From Margaritifera margaritifera (Eukaryota; Mollusca; Bivalvia; Unionida; Margaritiferidae), in NCBI GenBank assembly GCA_029931535.1, contig JAQPZY010001569.1, positions 1 through 64,000 of the forward strand: a stretch of DNA of 64,000 nt, in the 5' to 3' direction. Made by a program: the position numbers and the translations under genes. The first letter of the stretch is position 1; the number at the start of each line of letters is the position of its first letter. Positions 39,563 to 50,617 of this stretch are shown piece after piece. The notes beneath the pieces were generated by a model, which saw nothing but the letters and a program-made list of their open reading frames with translations, made no database searches and was not told where the DNA came from.

Positions 39563-42500
39563 TGTATCACGAGAGTACAAAAGATTTTCAATGATCTATA
39601 CATTTCCATTCTAAACAAGAGATACAATTATTTTTTAAAAATGTTTTCGAAAATTTGTTTACTGATTTATTTATTTTAAACCACGCTTTTCGTCTCATTA
39701 TAGGATTGTACTGTTTAACAAATGACGGTCACTCCAGGTCTGGGGGTGTTTAGTCGACCACTACATCAGTTGAGACCTTTTCATAAAGGTCTCGAGTTTA
39801 TGTTGTTTTCCTTTCGAAAGAAAGATTAAAAAAGAAAGGAAAGAAGGAATGAAGGACGGAAGAAAGTTAAGAAGAAAAGAACGAAGAAAGTATATATTTC
39901 ACGCTCTCGGTGTACTTAAAATAGGGTAAGTTATGTATACAACCGCTGTTATAAACTCTGTGTACAGTACACATATTGAACAGGAAGAAACTGTTGCACG
40001 GTCGCTATTTACATATCCTCGGCCCTACATAAATCAAACCAGTGTATACATGCATGTATTATGAACAGTATATTTTAAAAGCTCTGTTACTGACGCTTTC
40101 TTTGCACTTCAAATCGTATTGATTCTAATTATAAATCACAATTGCACTCGGTCATCCCTTTTTTCACTGAGGTATTTCTGTCGGTTTCGGTTTATTGCGC
40201 TAAATTCGATTCTGTCGTTTAAGAGTTTTTTTTGTTCTCAATCAATCGGTCTTTTTAAATCTTTTTATCAAATGCAAAACGACAGAAACTCGAGACCTTT
40301 ATGAAAACTCCCAACAACCTACCATGATCCCAATGACCTTCCATGATCATACCCGGTCTAGTTTCCAAACAAAGGTGCTATACAGGAATAAGACTGGTCC
40401 TTTAGAAAAAGTACAAAGAGAGGACGCAATAGCATTGGCATGTAATTGAGGTTAATATGCATGAAATGTATGAAAAGGAAGGAATTTAGTTTGTTTGTTG
40501 GATAGAACTTTCTGATGCATGGTTTGTTTTGAAGGGTATTTTTGAACACATTATTTTGTATATGAAGTGATGGCGCTGTTTGGTATAGGATAGAAAAGTC
40601 TTATATTTGGTAGTACCTACGAGAAAGATTTATAATCTCATAATGAAGAGTATGATAGAAGCAGAAGTAAAAGGAAAAAATTGTTTTGTTTTGCTAGTGA
40701 CGAGCAAGTGACCAACTCAGTCGTATCTATTCTAAAACCTGACTATATACATTTCATAGCAAACGATGAATGTCAATAAGGGCCTTGGAGATTGTTGTCC
40801 TTTTTCTGTGCCTGGTTATGTTGTTGCCTGAAGTGGCTTCACGGTGTTAGGTTTAGTTCAGAATGATTGTACATATGCTTGTGAGAGTCCTGATACGGAG
40901 CTCGAGAGTGGTGATTGGTATCCAAAAGAAGTAAGCTTGTAAGCTGATGTCTACAGAAGTCTTCCTGTATGATTGTATCAAGAGAGTCCATAGGGTTATC
41001 AATGATCTAATAATTTCCATTCTGAACAAGAGAGATACATTTATCTTTTTATTTATGAATGTATGTAAACCACGCTTTTAATTTCATTATAAGATTGTAA
41101 TCTATAAAAAAAAAAAATCAATGTCACTGCAGGTGTGCGGGTGCGTAGACCACCACTGCATCAGTTGAAACCGTTTGATAAAGATCTCAAGTTGCTGTTG
41201 TTTTGCTTTCGAAAGAAAGATTAAAAAAGAAAGGAAAGAAGAAAGGAAGGATGGAAGAAAGTTAGGAAGAAAAGAACGAAGGAAGTTCAACTAGAGGTCC
41301 TATGAAAATATTTGCGCCCTCAGTGTACTTAAAATAGGGTAATTATATACACGACCACTGTGTTATAAACTATGCAGTACACAGATTTTACAGGAAGAGG
41401 ATATTATTCAGTTGGATTGATTTTGGAGTTAATGAGTACGGCTCAATCCAGTCACAGCGCGGATTTTGTATGAAATTGTTGCGTTACTCTGCACATTGTA
41501 TGGTTGTAAATCCTGGTGTAACCCCAGCCTTCAGAACACACTTACATTAGAGAGAGGCCATTGTTTTTGCATTAAACACATGTAAGCAATGTCTAGATTG
41601 TCACGAGCTAACGTTGCTCTGAGTTTATTGGATGCTTTACCCATTGAAGCGTGCACTGATATGAAGAAATTCTTTTTTCGTGAAGCATCTTTGTAGATTG
41701 ATTGCAGCATATTTTGCAACACAATAAAATTGACCTCTGCCTTTTCAACTAACAGAACCCAAGAATCAAATTTAAGCAAACTGATTTTGTTCCTGTCACT
41801 TATGACTAGTACAGAATCGTTCACACTTTAAGGTCGACTACCAGTCAAAAAACCTGATTGGAAATGTATTGTTAAATACAAAGTCTGTACATCATATGAA
41901 AATGCTTTGAAATGTAGACTAACTGAAGACGCATCGCTTAATAGATTTCCGAAGATATTGCTTAATGGCACTTTAATTCTGTCTGTAATATGTTAAGTAA
42001 CAAAACATTTCCTGTCTCTCTTGAGTCATGTCGATTTGTTGCCAATATTGTGACTAAACTTTTATCATGTGGATGAGGCTATTTGCACTCGGTGTCAAAC
42101 ATTTTGTGGTTGATCATTGCATGGCTTCATGTTGTTTTCTTACACTAGACTGTGATAAGTTTTGGTGCCATATTATTATTGATAAATTCGGTGTACATGT
42201 ATTTAGATTTACAGTCCGATATTGATTTTGTCAATACTCTTTTGAGAATGATGACCCATGATTTTCTAATTCTTATAAGCAATAATCAGATTCTGTATTT
42301 CCATCGTCTGTATGTTACAACTGCTGATTCCACGGGGAAAAGGTATAGAAAAACGTTTGACTGTGCAGCATACTGATATCTAATGTGTTTTGATTCTCCT
42401 TGTATCTACCTTAAATTTATGCTCTGAGCGTACTTATGTCAGCTTGTGTTCTTTAATCTTCTAGCTCTTTTTACATCTTCAAAATGAAGAATAATGATGT

Positions 42501-43164
42501 GACTATTCAATGTATTTATATTTATCTAACAGTATACATTTTCTCCTTTATTTCCATGCTGGCTGTGCAGCGTTCAATCAACTTTGTTAACAAGGGTATT
42601 GTTTGTGTGATATTTTATATTTTCTTTTCTCAAATTACTGCAAAGTTTTCGATTGGTCATTCTCCATGTATTTGTATGCTTGTTTCTTCTCTTTGTAACA
42701 CGTAGCATATAAATCATTCAAATCTCTTTAATAAATTCTCCGCCAAGATTGTGACCACATTTGACTCTTCTATGACTCGAATTAATCTGAGCAGTCCTCT
42801 AACAAGCGTAAATTTGTGAAACTATCATACTATGAACATAAAACAAATGATGTCTAAGATGTATGCTAACATATTTCACAAGTGTTTCATGTTAAATCAA
42901 TTTAATTAAATCAGGCGTTTATTGAAATACTGACATCGGTTCCTTACTATATACATATATCGCATTTGTCGAGATAGACTAGTTTCTTACCATATGAATT
43001 TCACGGCGACCTTCGCTCACAAGCGAACGATCGAGCTCTGTACAAATTACCTCTTTATTGATGGCGATCGCCACCCACAGACAGAGAGAGAGTTATCTTA
43101 CAAAATAAAATTGTATTAATGTGTGACCTTTACTTGATATTGCCTGCATTCCAGATTGTTCTAC

Positions 43165-43320
43165 CCACTAACTCATGTTGTGTAAACAGTCATTCAGTTA
43201 TTTGTAAACAGTTGGATTTGTGTACTGTTGACCCAAAAAAAAACAATCATTGTAAATATGGTAACCTTGTCCGCAGTCCACTGATGTTGCGTAAACAGTC
43301 ATTCATTTATTCGTAAACAT
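43165..43320 (+). repeat. Two-copy tandem motif around GTAAACAGTCATTCA
   Basis: The motif CATGTTGTGTAAACAGTCATTCAGTTATTTGTAAACA-like sequence occurs twice about 100 bp apart, with its second form reading GATGTTGCGTAAACAG. It lies in the approximately 1.2 kb segment (42.85-44.07 kb) not found in array 1 and is repeated near 54218-54373. No function is assigned. Confidence 0.6.
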
Positions 43321-45249
43321 TTTGACTCGTGACCTGAAAGAATATAAATCGGACACAGTACACAACCGTGCTTCTGATATCCTTTGTTTTCAGAGGAGGG
43401 TGGGGTGTGAGCAAATCCAACTTTTCGTCAAACTGAGATTTTATATCATCTTGCTTATGTTATTTCTGACAATATTGGAATTTTTGGGAGAGGTAGAATA
43501 AAATGCAATGGTTTCAAAATAACTAATTTTAAAATTGCACACATGTGAGCACTTTTATTCTTCATTTACAAGTCGACGCATTCTTCAAGTTTGAGGAAGT
43601 CCTCAATTTTTTATCCGAAATAAATCAAGACTGTTTCCAGGAGAATGTCCATTTTATGACTGTATTTTAATAATTGATGCTTTCTTAAAGTTCGTTGAAA
43701 AATACATACTTTCAAAAGCAATCAACATAATAAAGATATTTTAAAACGTCAATTTAAAGAACAAAAAAGTTGCGATGTTTTGAGAAACTGGAGCCTGTCT
43801 TAGCCAGAGAAAATAATTCATGCAACTCCATCGTCATTAGAACGTTGAATTTGATCATAGAAAATTTAAGCCACAATATCTCCCACGTTCTAAATTTATC
43901 TGACACTTTTTCTGTTTCAACGCCTTCAAAACACTTTTTTCAAACACTTGAAAGTCACTTGATTCACAACGAAATTACGTTACAATACACCGACTGATTT
44001 GTATCTACAATGGACAGCAATTGTTCATAAAATTGCACATACAAGTTTGAAAGTGCACTTAACTTGAACAATTCTGATTGGCTTCTATGAATAGGAGTAC
44101 TGTGGTGAAAATGCTATCTAGCGGAGAGTGATGATAAATGTAGAAAACCCTCACAACTTAACTTTTTTGTTGGCTAGGTATGAATTTTTTTATGAGGTAC
44201 TTTAGAAAAGAAATACATCATACTCACCATGTGTCAATTTTTGCAGATAAAGACCGGTTTTGTGATGGCAGGGGATTATTGAACCCGTAGGAGTTTCGCT
44301 CCATTTAGGTCTATGTACCCCTTTCTTCTCATAACACCGTATTTATCTGGGACAATCGACATCTGATTTACGATTTATTTATTAAATGTCTTCAACCATA
44401 ACAGCTGGCTTCGTGGTTTAGAAAAAAGAAAAATTTCTTCGCCTATGTAAACACACACTTTGACATAGATGCCGTTAAATTAGCCGGATTTGCGAAGAAT
44501 TTTATTTTGCGACAATAATTCAGAAATATGTGGCCCATTTCCATGTTCATCGTGACAAAATACATAATTCTATATAACCCGAACAATTTTCGGATAGAGG
44601 TAAATTGTACTTGTTTTATGGATGTGATTTCATTGCAAATCAGTGTATACTGATTTTCTTACAATGCAGATCTAACGATGTTCGCATTACATAGGGAATA
44701 ACTTTTCTGTTAAAATTTAACGTATCTGTTTTAATGCAAAGTTTCAAAACTCTTTCTTTTCTTCATTGATGGGGAAACGCAGGAAAGTATTTCTCTGCTT
44801 CGACAGATAAAAAAAAATAAAAAATAAAAAAGTAAAAAAAAAAGGGCGTCGTTGTTGAAGTCCTAGCTTTTATCATCCCGAATCTTGTATAAGACCAATG
44901 ACCTCAAGAGAAGCATCACAAGAAATTGCATGTGACTAAAACACGACAAAAGGAAAGAGACAGTGATAGAGGAGAACGTAATATTTAACATTGGAAAGTA
45001 GAAATTACACCGAAAGCAAACAGTACATTGATACAGCAACAGATAACGATGTTATCGAAAATGTATCGAAGAAATGGCTTCTCTTTACTTTACGACTTTC
45101 TTTCAGCTCATGAAATACAAAAAGTATCCACTGTCTTTTTTGTTATGATTGGAAACTGTTATATAGTTTCAGTATTTCACAACGGGAGAAATGAGGTCCT
45201 GGGAGACCACAAAAGGTTCTTGAGAGCATGGGAAATTTACTTAAATTTT

Positions 45250-45365
45250 GGCGGAACCACAAAATATTGGAACACTTATTTCTGGAGAATCCCCAAAATA
45301 GGATATTAAGTCCTGAATGTTCTGAAGTTATTATTATTGTCCCTTTAAGGGCATCAAATGTAATC
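45250..45365 (-). pseudogene. Frameshifted relative of the exon-like segment, array 2 copy 1
   Basis: On the minus strand this stretch aligns with the ILFWDSPEISVP segment of 37213-37296. It has one extra G in the run after TTTTGG (CCCC on the plus strand at 45291-45294), which shifts the frame and ends the similarity. A 111-codon minus-strand frame (45143-45478) covers it with a hydrophobic N-terminal stretch, but only the short core is shared. It looks like a decayed exon. Confidence 0.3.
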
Positions 45366-45654
45366 AATACTATTGCCAACATATCTTCTGTTCTATAGCC
45401 CTGAGTTATCCGCCAAACACTAATATCCATAAGTATAGGTAATGTGAGTAACATAAACATGATGTGTTTAGTCTCCAATGATTATTTGGTTATCTTAGTT
45501 TACTGTGTTGTTACCTTGGTATAGATTTAGTTAAGTTGTTTTCATTTAATAACTTGCTATTTCAAATTATCTTTCGATACGTCAATTTGACAATGCTTTA
45601 ACTCTACTGGGTATTTTTTAAATTATATCTTACTATCTGCTAATCTTGCCTTTA

Positions 45655-45845
45655 GTGGGAGACTCAGCGACAAAATGGTGTGCGTGCAATTACATCGTTG
45701 GGGTGTTCGAATTCTTCCCAGACCGGCCTAGGTCGGCTGTCGTGGTGTGTCTTGGCAAATTAATTTACTTTCATTGCCACACCACTAAATAGTCTTCCCT
45801 CTGCTTATATGTTCCGATCAATCAATCAATTTATCAAGCAATCAC
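45655..45845 (+). mobile_element. tRNA-derived SINE-like element, array 2 copy 1
   Basis: The element has a B-box-like GTGTTCGAATTCTTCC, then a body including GTCGTGGTGTGTCTTGGCAA (resembling the GTGTCCTTGGGCAAG core common in marine invertebrate SINEs). It ends in a short (ATCA)n-type tail (about 45818-45845). The A box is weak. The family assignment is from memory. Confidence 0.55.
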
Positions 45846-47255
45846 TTGTCTTAATACATATAATGTTTTCTTTCATGTCATTGCAAAAGTTATCAGTCTC
45901 AACATAGAAAGTAAAAAATATACCAGGACTGTTTCTTTTAGATGAATTAAATGGTATACCAATAAAGGAAATTTGTGGATTGAGAAGTAAACTATATTCA
46001 TTGAGAACAGAGACAGAGAAAAAGAAAGTAGTATGGAACATTATTTACCTCTAAAATATTTTTCGTAGACTTGTATATTTTAAATAAAATGCCTCTAAAA
46101 GCCTGACATTTTATCTAAAGTCTTTTATTACTGAGTTACATTTTTGAACTATTAACCATACATATATTCCACAGCGTCTAGCACTAAAATACTAGTTAAG
46201 TCAAGTATGTTGCCTTCTTTCTAACATCATCTAAATTAGCACAGTCATCACATGATGAACACTAATTAATAACTTTTAGCAGTTTGCTGTCTTTTCACAA
46301 GGATCAATTACAATTGTTTTTATTATTATTACTACATCATTGTCTTTACCCAACCATTTTCGTTTAAAATTCTTCATATAAATAAATGTTGGATAGACAA
46401 TGAAAGTAAATTATAAACAAGAATCCTTTATAATCAGTTTCTATTAAATCTTGTTCATACTTTTTGTCTTCCACAATCGGCGACACGGCATATTATTATA
46501 TTGTGAGGATCTTTAAAATACATTATTGATTTGTTAAGAACTATTGGTTTTCTCCTCGCTTGCTCATATACCATTTAATAGCTCTATCTTTTCGTCAAAG
46601 ACACGTGTAGAATCTCTGCTTCGTAAATCAAATTTAGTCCTAGTCTTTCTAAAAATACAGAAATTCTACCCAGATATATTGGTAGTTATATAATTTTTGA
46701 TGGCCTTTTATTGTAACCTTAACTCCTCCTAGATCATAAAGTTCGAATATTTTGTTTAAAATGAATGTTTAGTTTATTGATTTTGGATTGCAATATCTTA
46801 TTTGTATAAAGTTAGCAAACAGTTTAAATAAATCTACAATGATATACGATCTTTAATCAAGGTATTTTTCTTTTAACACTTTTGATTTTAAATATGTTAA
46901 CTTACCAGTTATGCTATTAACTTTTTTTCCTTCTTTTTTGCATATTCACATAAATACATTTCTTATGAATTATTCTATTTTCATTTCATATTACACACTT
47001 TTCGAACATTGTACCTAGAACCCATTCATCCAACTTGTTCTCTTTGATCACTGAAATTTTTATCCATTTATTAATATTGTAAAATTTAAAATAACGCAAA
47101 TAACTTCTTAGATTCACTCTCTCTATCTCTCTCTCTCTCTCTCTAGAACATTATATATTTTAGGTTGCTGTTCTGAATATTTGCCTGTGCATCAGAAACA
47201 AAATAAATATACGTTTTCTTTTCTGTTTATCTGGATGTTTATTCCTTGTGTCCTA

Positions 47256-47410
47256 GTTTATGGTTGGACCTAAGAAGCACACTTGATGATAGATTAGATA
47301 ACTTGGAACAGGGGACAAATTATCAAATGTCCTATTTGATCATTTGTGCCCTGTTCCATGTTATCTAAACTATCTACGATCATGCGTGCTATTTTGATCC
47401 AACCATAAAC
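47256..47410. mobile_element. 155-bp foldback (MITE-like) element
   Basis: The element starts GTTTATGGTTGGA and ends TCCAACCATAAAC. The two arms, about 75 bp each, are reverse complements along almost their whole length with scattered mismatches, leaving only a GTCCT-like centre. A nearly complete hairpin of this size is typical of miniature foldback elements. I see no convincing target-site duplication. Confidence 0.75.
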
Positions 47411-48084
47411 AATGGTGATCTGTGTAAACAAATTCACATTGATATTACTAATCTCCGTGTGCTTTTGTTTTTCGTCATATAAATATTTCGTTGCTACATT
47501 AAACTGTTGTTCCGTGAATAAAACATGTTTGGCAATCCTTCTTGAACAATCATTATATTATCTATTGTTGAATTTACTTTCTTTTCATGATGTGTCTGTG
47601 AGTTTCTCTACATAGCATCAATACTCATTTTAAGTCACTCTTGGTGAATCAGGTATGACATTTGTTAAGGTTGTATTATCAACTACATCAACGATTTTCT
47701 GTTGTAATTAAGTCATAAAAAAGAAAGGAAGTCCATTGCTATACTATTCGTTAATAGAGTTAGCCATTATATCGAACTAATTGTATCGTACTGAAGACAA
47801 ATGTTCTCCAATTCGTAATCCTGGTTAGCGCCACCTATCACTTAAGATGCATTCTCTAATGTAATTGTAAATGTTAAGTCCTGAGTATGAATAAAAGGAC
47901 ACAATGAACACTGATCTGGAAGTATCTGGAAATCAAGTGGTATTCTAACATTCTTACCATATAGCATAAACTGAACTATCATACAATAAACTTTATTAAG
48001 TATACTTTCTTTGATATGAACACTGGACTCGTGAACTAGTTTGTACCTTTACCTCATTTACATGTCAACATAATCAAACATATA

Positions 48085-48284
48085 TAGTTATCTAGTTGAA
48101 TCAACACCAAGCAGACGACTTAAGCAATCTTTATTAGTTATCTAGTTGAATCAACACTAAGCAGACGATTTAAACAACCTTTATTAGTTATCTAGTAGAA
48201 TCAACACCAAGCAGACGATTTAAACAACCTTTATTAGTTATCTAGTTGAATCAACACCAAGCAGACGACTTATGCAATCTTGAT
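48085..48284 (+). repeat. Minisatellite, 4 x 50 bp
   Basis: Four head-to-tail copies of a 50-bp unit beginning TAGTTATCTAGTTGAATCAA start at 48085, 48135, 48185 and 48235, with a few substitutions each. There are no unique spacers, so it is not a CRISPR-type array. Confidence 0.95.
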
Positions 48285-48559
48285 TAGACTTTATGATTAT
48301 GAGTGGCATAAAACAAACCACTTTTGAACAGAAATATTGTATTATGAAAATTTTAATGCATGTCGTTTTCTTATATTAATAATTACAATTATTTCAGTTT
48401 GCATTTGTATTCAATCCACTCAACGCCTTTTGGTAATGTTTGTAATTGCGAAAGAAAGTATGAATAATATAATACTGACGCGTAAATAGAATGATGTGTG
48501 AGTCTTCTTTAGGAACCTTTTTAATTTATTTTCTAACTGTAACGTTTTTTTAGCTTTAG

Positions 48560-48561
48560 GA

Positions 48562-48596
<35 letters not shown>
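48560..48596. repeat. (ATT)n microsatellite
   Basis: A run of about twelve ATT units. Confidence 0.9.
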
Positions 48597-48805
48597 GATT
48601 TTAAAGCAAACTTTAAAAACTTATTTCAATTACTATCAACGGCTCAGATGTTGGCTTGACTTTGGTAGTCTTTGAGATGGATTAATTCAGGAAACCATTG
48701 TCTTTAGATGCGTGCGCACGCACCCTTTCAATTCTGTAACCTGAAATTGAACTCAAGATCATAGAAGTGCAAAACATAATATTTATCACATTCCTATCCA
48801 GGCAA

Positions 48806-48865
48806 TGAGGATGATGATGACGATGATGATGACTATTATTATTATTATTATTATAATTATTATTA
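48806..48865. repeat. Compound (GAT)n/(ATT)n microsatellite
   Basis: GAT-rich repeats pass directly into ATT repeats with a few interruptions. Confidence 0.85.
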
Positions 48866-49592
48866 ATACTGATGTTAAGTATAATTCGTTTCCTTCTTCT
48901 GATAATATTGCAATATAAATTATGCGTATACGCTCCTCTCTGTTTGAGTGCACTTCCGTTCTCATAACTAAACATATCGACGTCCCTACCAACTTTGTCA
49001 TGTAAATTTCATCCCTTGGCTACAAATCCCAAACTGTTTCCAGTAAACTTCTTATTTTCCAATTTCGATATCTCTAATCAAAATTTGTTAATATATTAGC
49101 TTACTTGGAATGGAAAACTTAAATTTTGCAGACAGCTTATTAAAATCACAGGTATCTATGACACACTGGCGTATAAATCCGCCGTTGTAACAGACTTCCT
49201 AAGGAGCACAACATCCAAACTTTGCCACATCCTCCATACAGCCCTGATTTAGAAGACGTCTTGCTTTCTATCGCTAATACAATAGAGTTTCATAAGCATG
49301 TATACAACATATAGATTTTAATTTTTGTGTATCCAAAAGAAGAAGTTAGAGTCCGAACAAGACACTGTCAGTTCAACATCTAGTTTTAGGTAAGAAATAA
49401 TCCGGTCCATGAATATCGTTGAATAAATGCATTAGTCGGCGAAACGGATGTCGAATCCAACTGTGACCTATCTTACAGTTTATGCAAAAATATATTTGAG
49501 TGTGAACAAATAAAAATACCTCATGGAACAAAGTTTATTTAGTGACATTTATTCTTATGTTGCAACATTTATTTATATTCTGCAAACCACAC

Positions 49593-49595
<3 letters not shown>

Positions 49596-49684
<89 letters not shown>
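49596..49684. repeat. (TA)n microsatellite, array 2 copy 2
   Basis: This is the homologous tract, expanded to about 89 bp. The adjacent C/A homopolymer (about 49782-49814) is also longer than in copy 1. Confidence 0.97.
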
Positions 49685-49689
<5 letters not shown>

Positions 49690-50612
49690 ATTTTTTTAAT
49701 TACTAAGTTTTGATACATGTCAATAACTCCAGGGCTCCTGGCATGATTTAGAGGAGAAAAGCAGACCAGATCATTATCTCTCCCCCCCCCCCAAAAAAAA
49801 AAAAAAAAAAAAAATATACAGTCCAGTGTACGCAGTACTATAGACCCTGTTTTTAAAACTGGGAAACCATAGCCTGAAAGCAGAGGTCTAGGAAACAAAT
49901 ACTTTCATTTCTGAGAGCTCTGAATTTTTTTTAAATTCAACCAGAACTTATGCGTATACACTCTATATTAATATTCGTTCCAAGCAGGAATCGAACCCTC
50001 ACTGCGAGTAACGGCATCCATCACCTAGCTCTCAAGCACCAGCGCTCCAATAGACTCGGTCATGCGCTCATTCCCATAAAAGGATGGAACTAGTTTGAAG
50101 GAAATACACGGGATACACGGGAAACAACTCGCTAGGGAAGCTGAAATTAACACTCGTCTCAACGCACAAACCCGCTGGATTTCTATTTCGATATGCAAGG
50201 TGTATACATGAAATTATGATTAGAAACTGATGCCTATCTACAAAACAGAGAGAAAAGTACTTGTTCATGGATCCCAAACTGTATACTAGATTGTATGAAA
50301 TATATTTATATACAATGATATAAATATTATCAGACAGGTTAGAGAGCTATAATTATGCAAGTTCCCAAGAACATGCCGATACAGCGTAACACGCGACCCT
50401 TTCATTGCTAGTCAGACGTTCCACTAACAGAGCTACCACTGCTAACTGATGTAGATGCAAATACATTTTGATTTTTTTTTAAAAATTGCCAGTGATAAGA
50501 AAAAAATATTGTACTAGGTACATTAATTCTGTTTCCTACAGATGCAAAACAGGGGATACAATTTATAGAAAATACGACCATTTTAGTGAGATAAGAAGTA
50601 TATTTCACTTGT

Positions 50613-50617
50613 ATGAT
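50613..50617 (-). other. Empty LTR target site (ATCAT), array 2 copy 2
   Basis: This is the unoccupied target site in the second block, identical in context to 39558-39562. Confidence 0.9.

Larger units (their letters stand above)
38087..46678 (-). repeat. Array 2 duplicated block, copy 1 (inverted relative of array 1)
   Basis: From about 38241 to 45310 the block matches the reverse complement of the array 1 unit at clearly lower identity than copies within an array share. It runs from unit position about 3065 down across the unit junction and on to about 4310. It lacks the LTR and most of unit positions 7.1-10.2 kb. It carries a relocated fragment of that missing segment plus about 1.2 kb of additional DNA around 42.85-44.07 kb. 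Positions 45.32-46.68 kb have no array 1 counterpart. No intact gene was recognised. The unit repeats directly at 49098. Confidence 0.9.
46679..49097. other. Spacer between the two array 2 blocks, no supported gene
   Basis: This 2.4 kb AT-rich spacer occurs once. It contains a short CT tract (about 47118-47144), a foldback element (47256-47410), a 4 x 50-bp minisatellite (48085-48284) and ATT/GAT-rich microsatellites. The minus-strand frames at 48682-49001 are driven by those trinucleotides and are not supported as genes. Confidence 0.7.

Noticed and set aside
45028..45309. 93-codon plus-strand frame, repeated at 56080
   Set aside because: It overlaps the minus-strand relic exon, and most of it lies in an approximately 220-bp indel relative to array 1; no recognisable product.
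48085..48284. CRISPR-like regular repeats
   Set aside because: The 50-bp units are directly contiguous with no unique spacers and the genome is eukaryotic; it is a minisatellite.
48682..49001. Two minus-strand frames of 97 and 71 codons
   Set aside because: Both are held open by Asn or Ile runs from ATT/GAT microsatellites.
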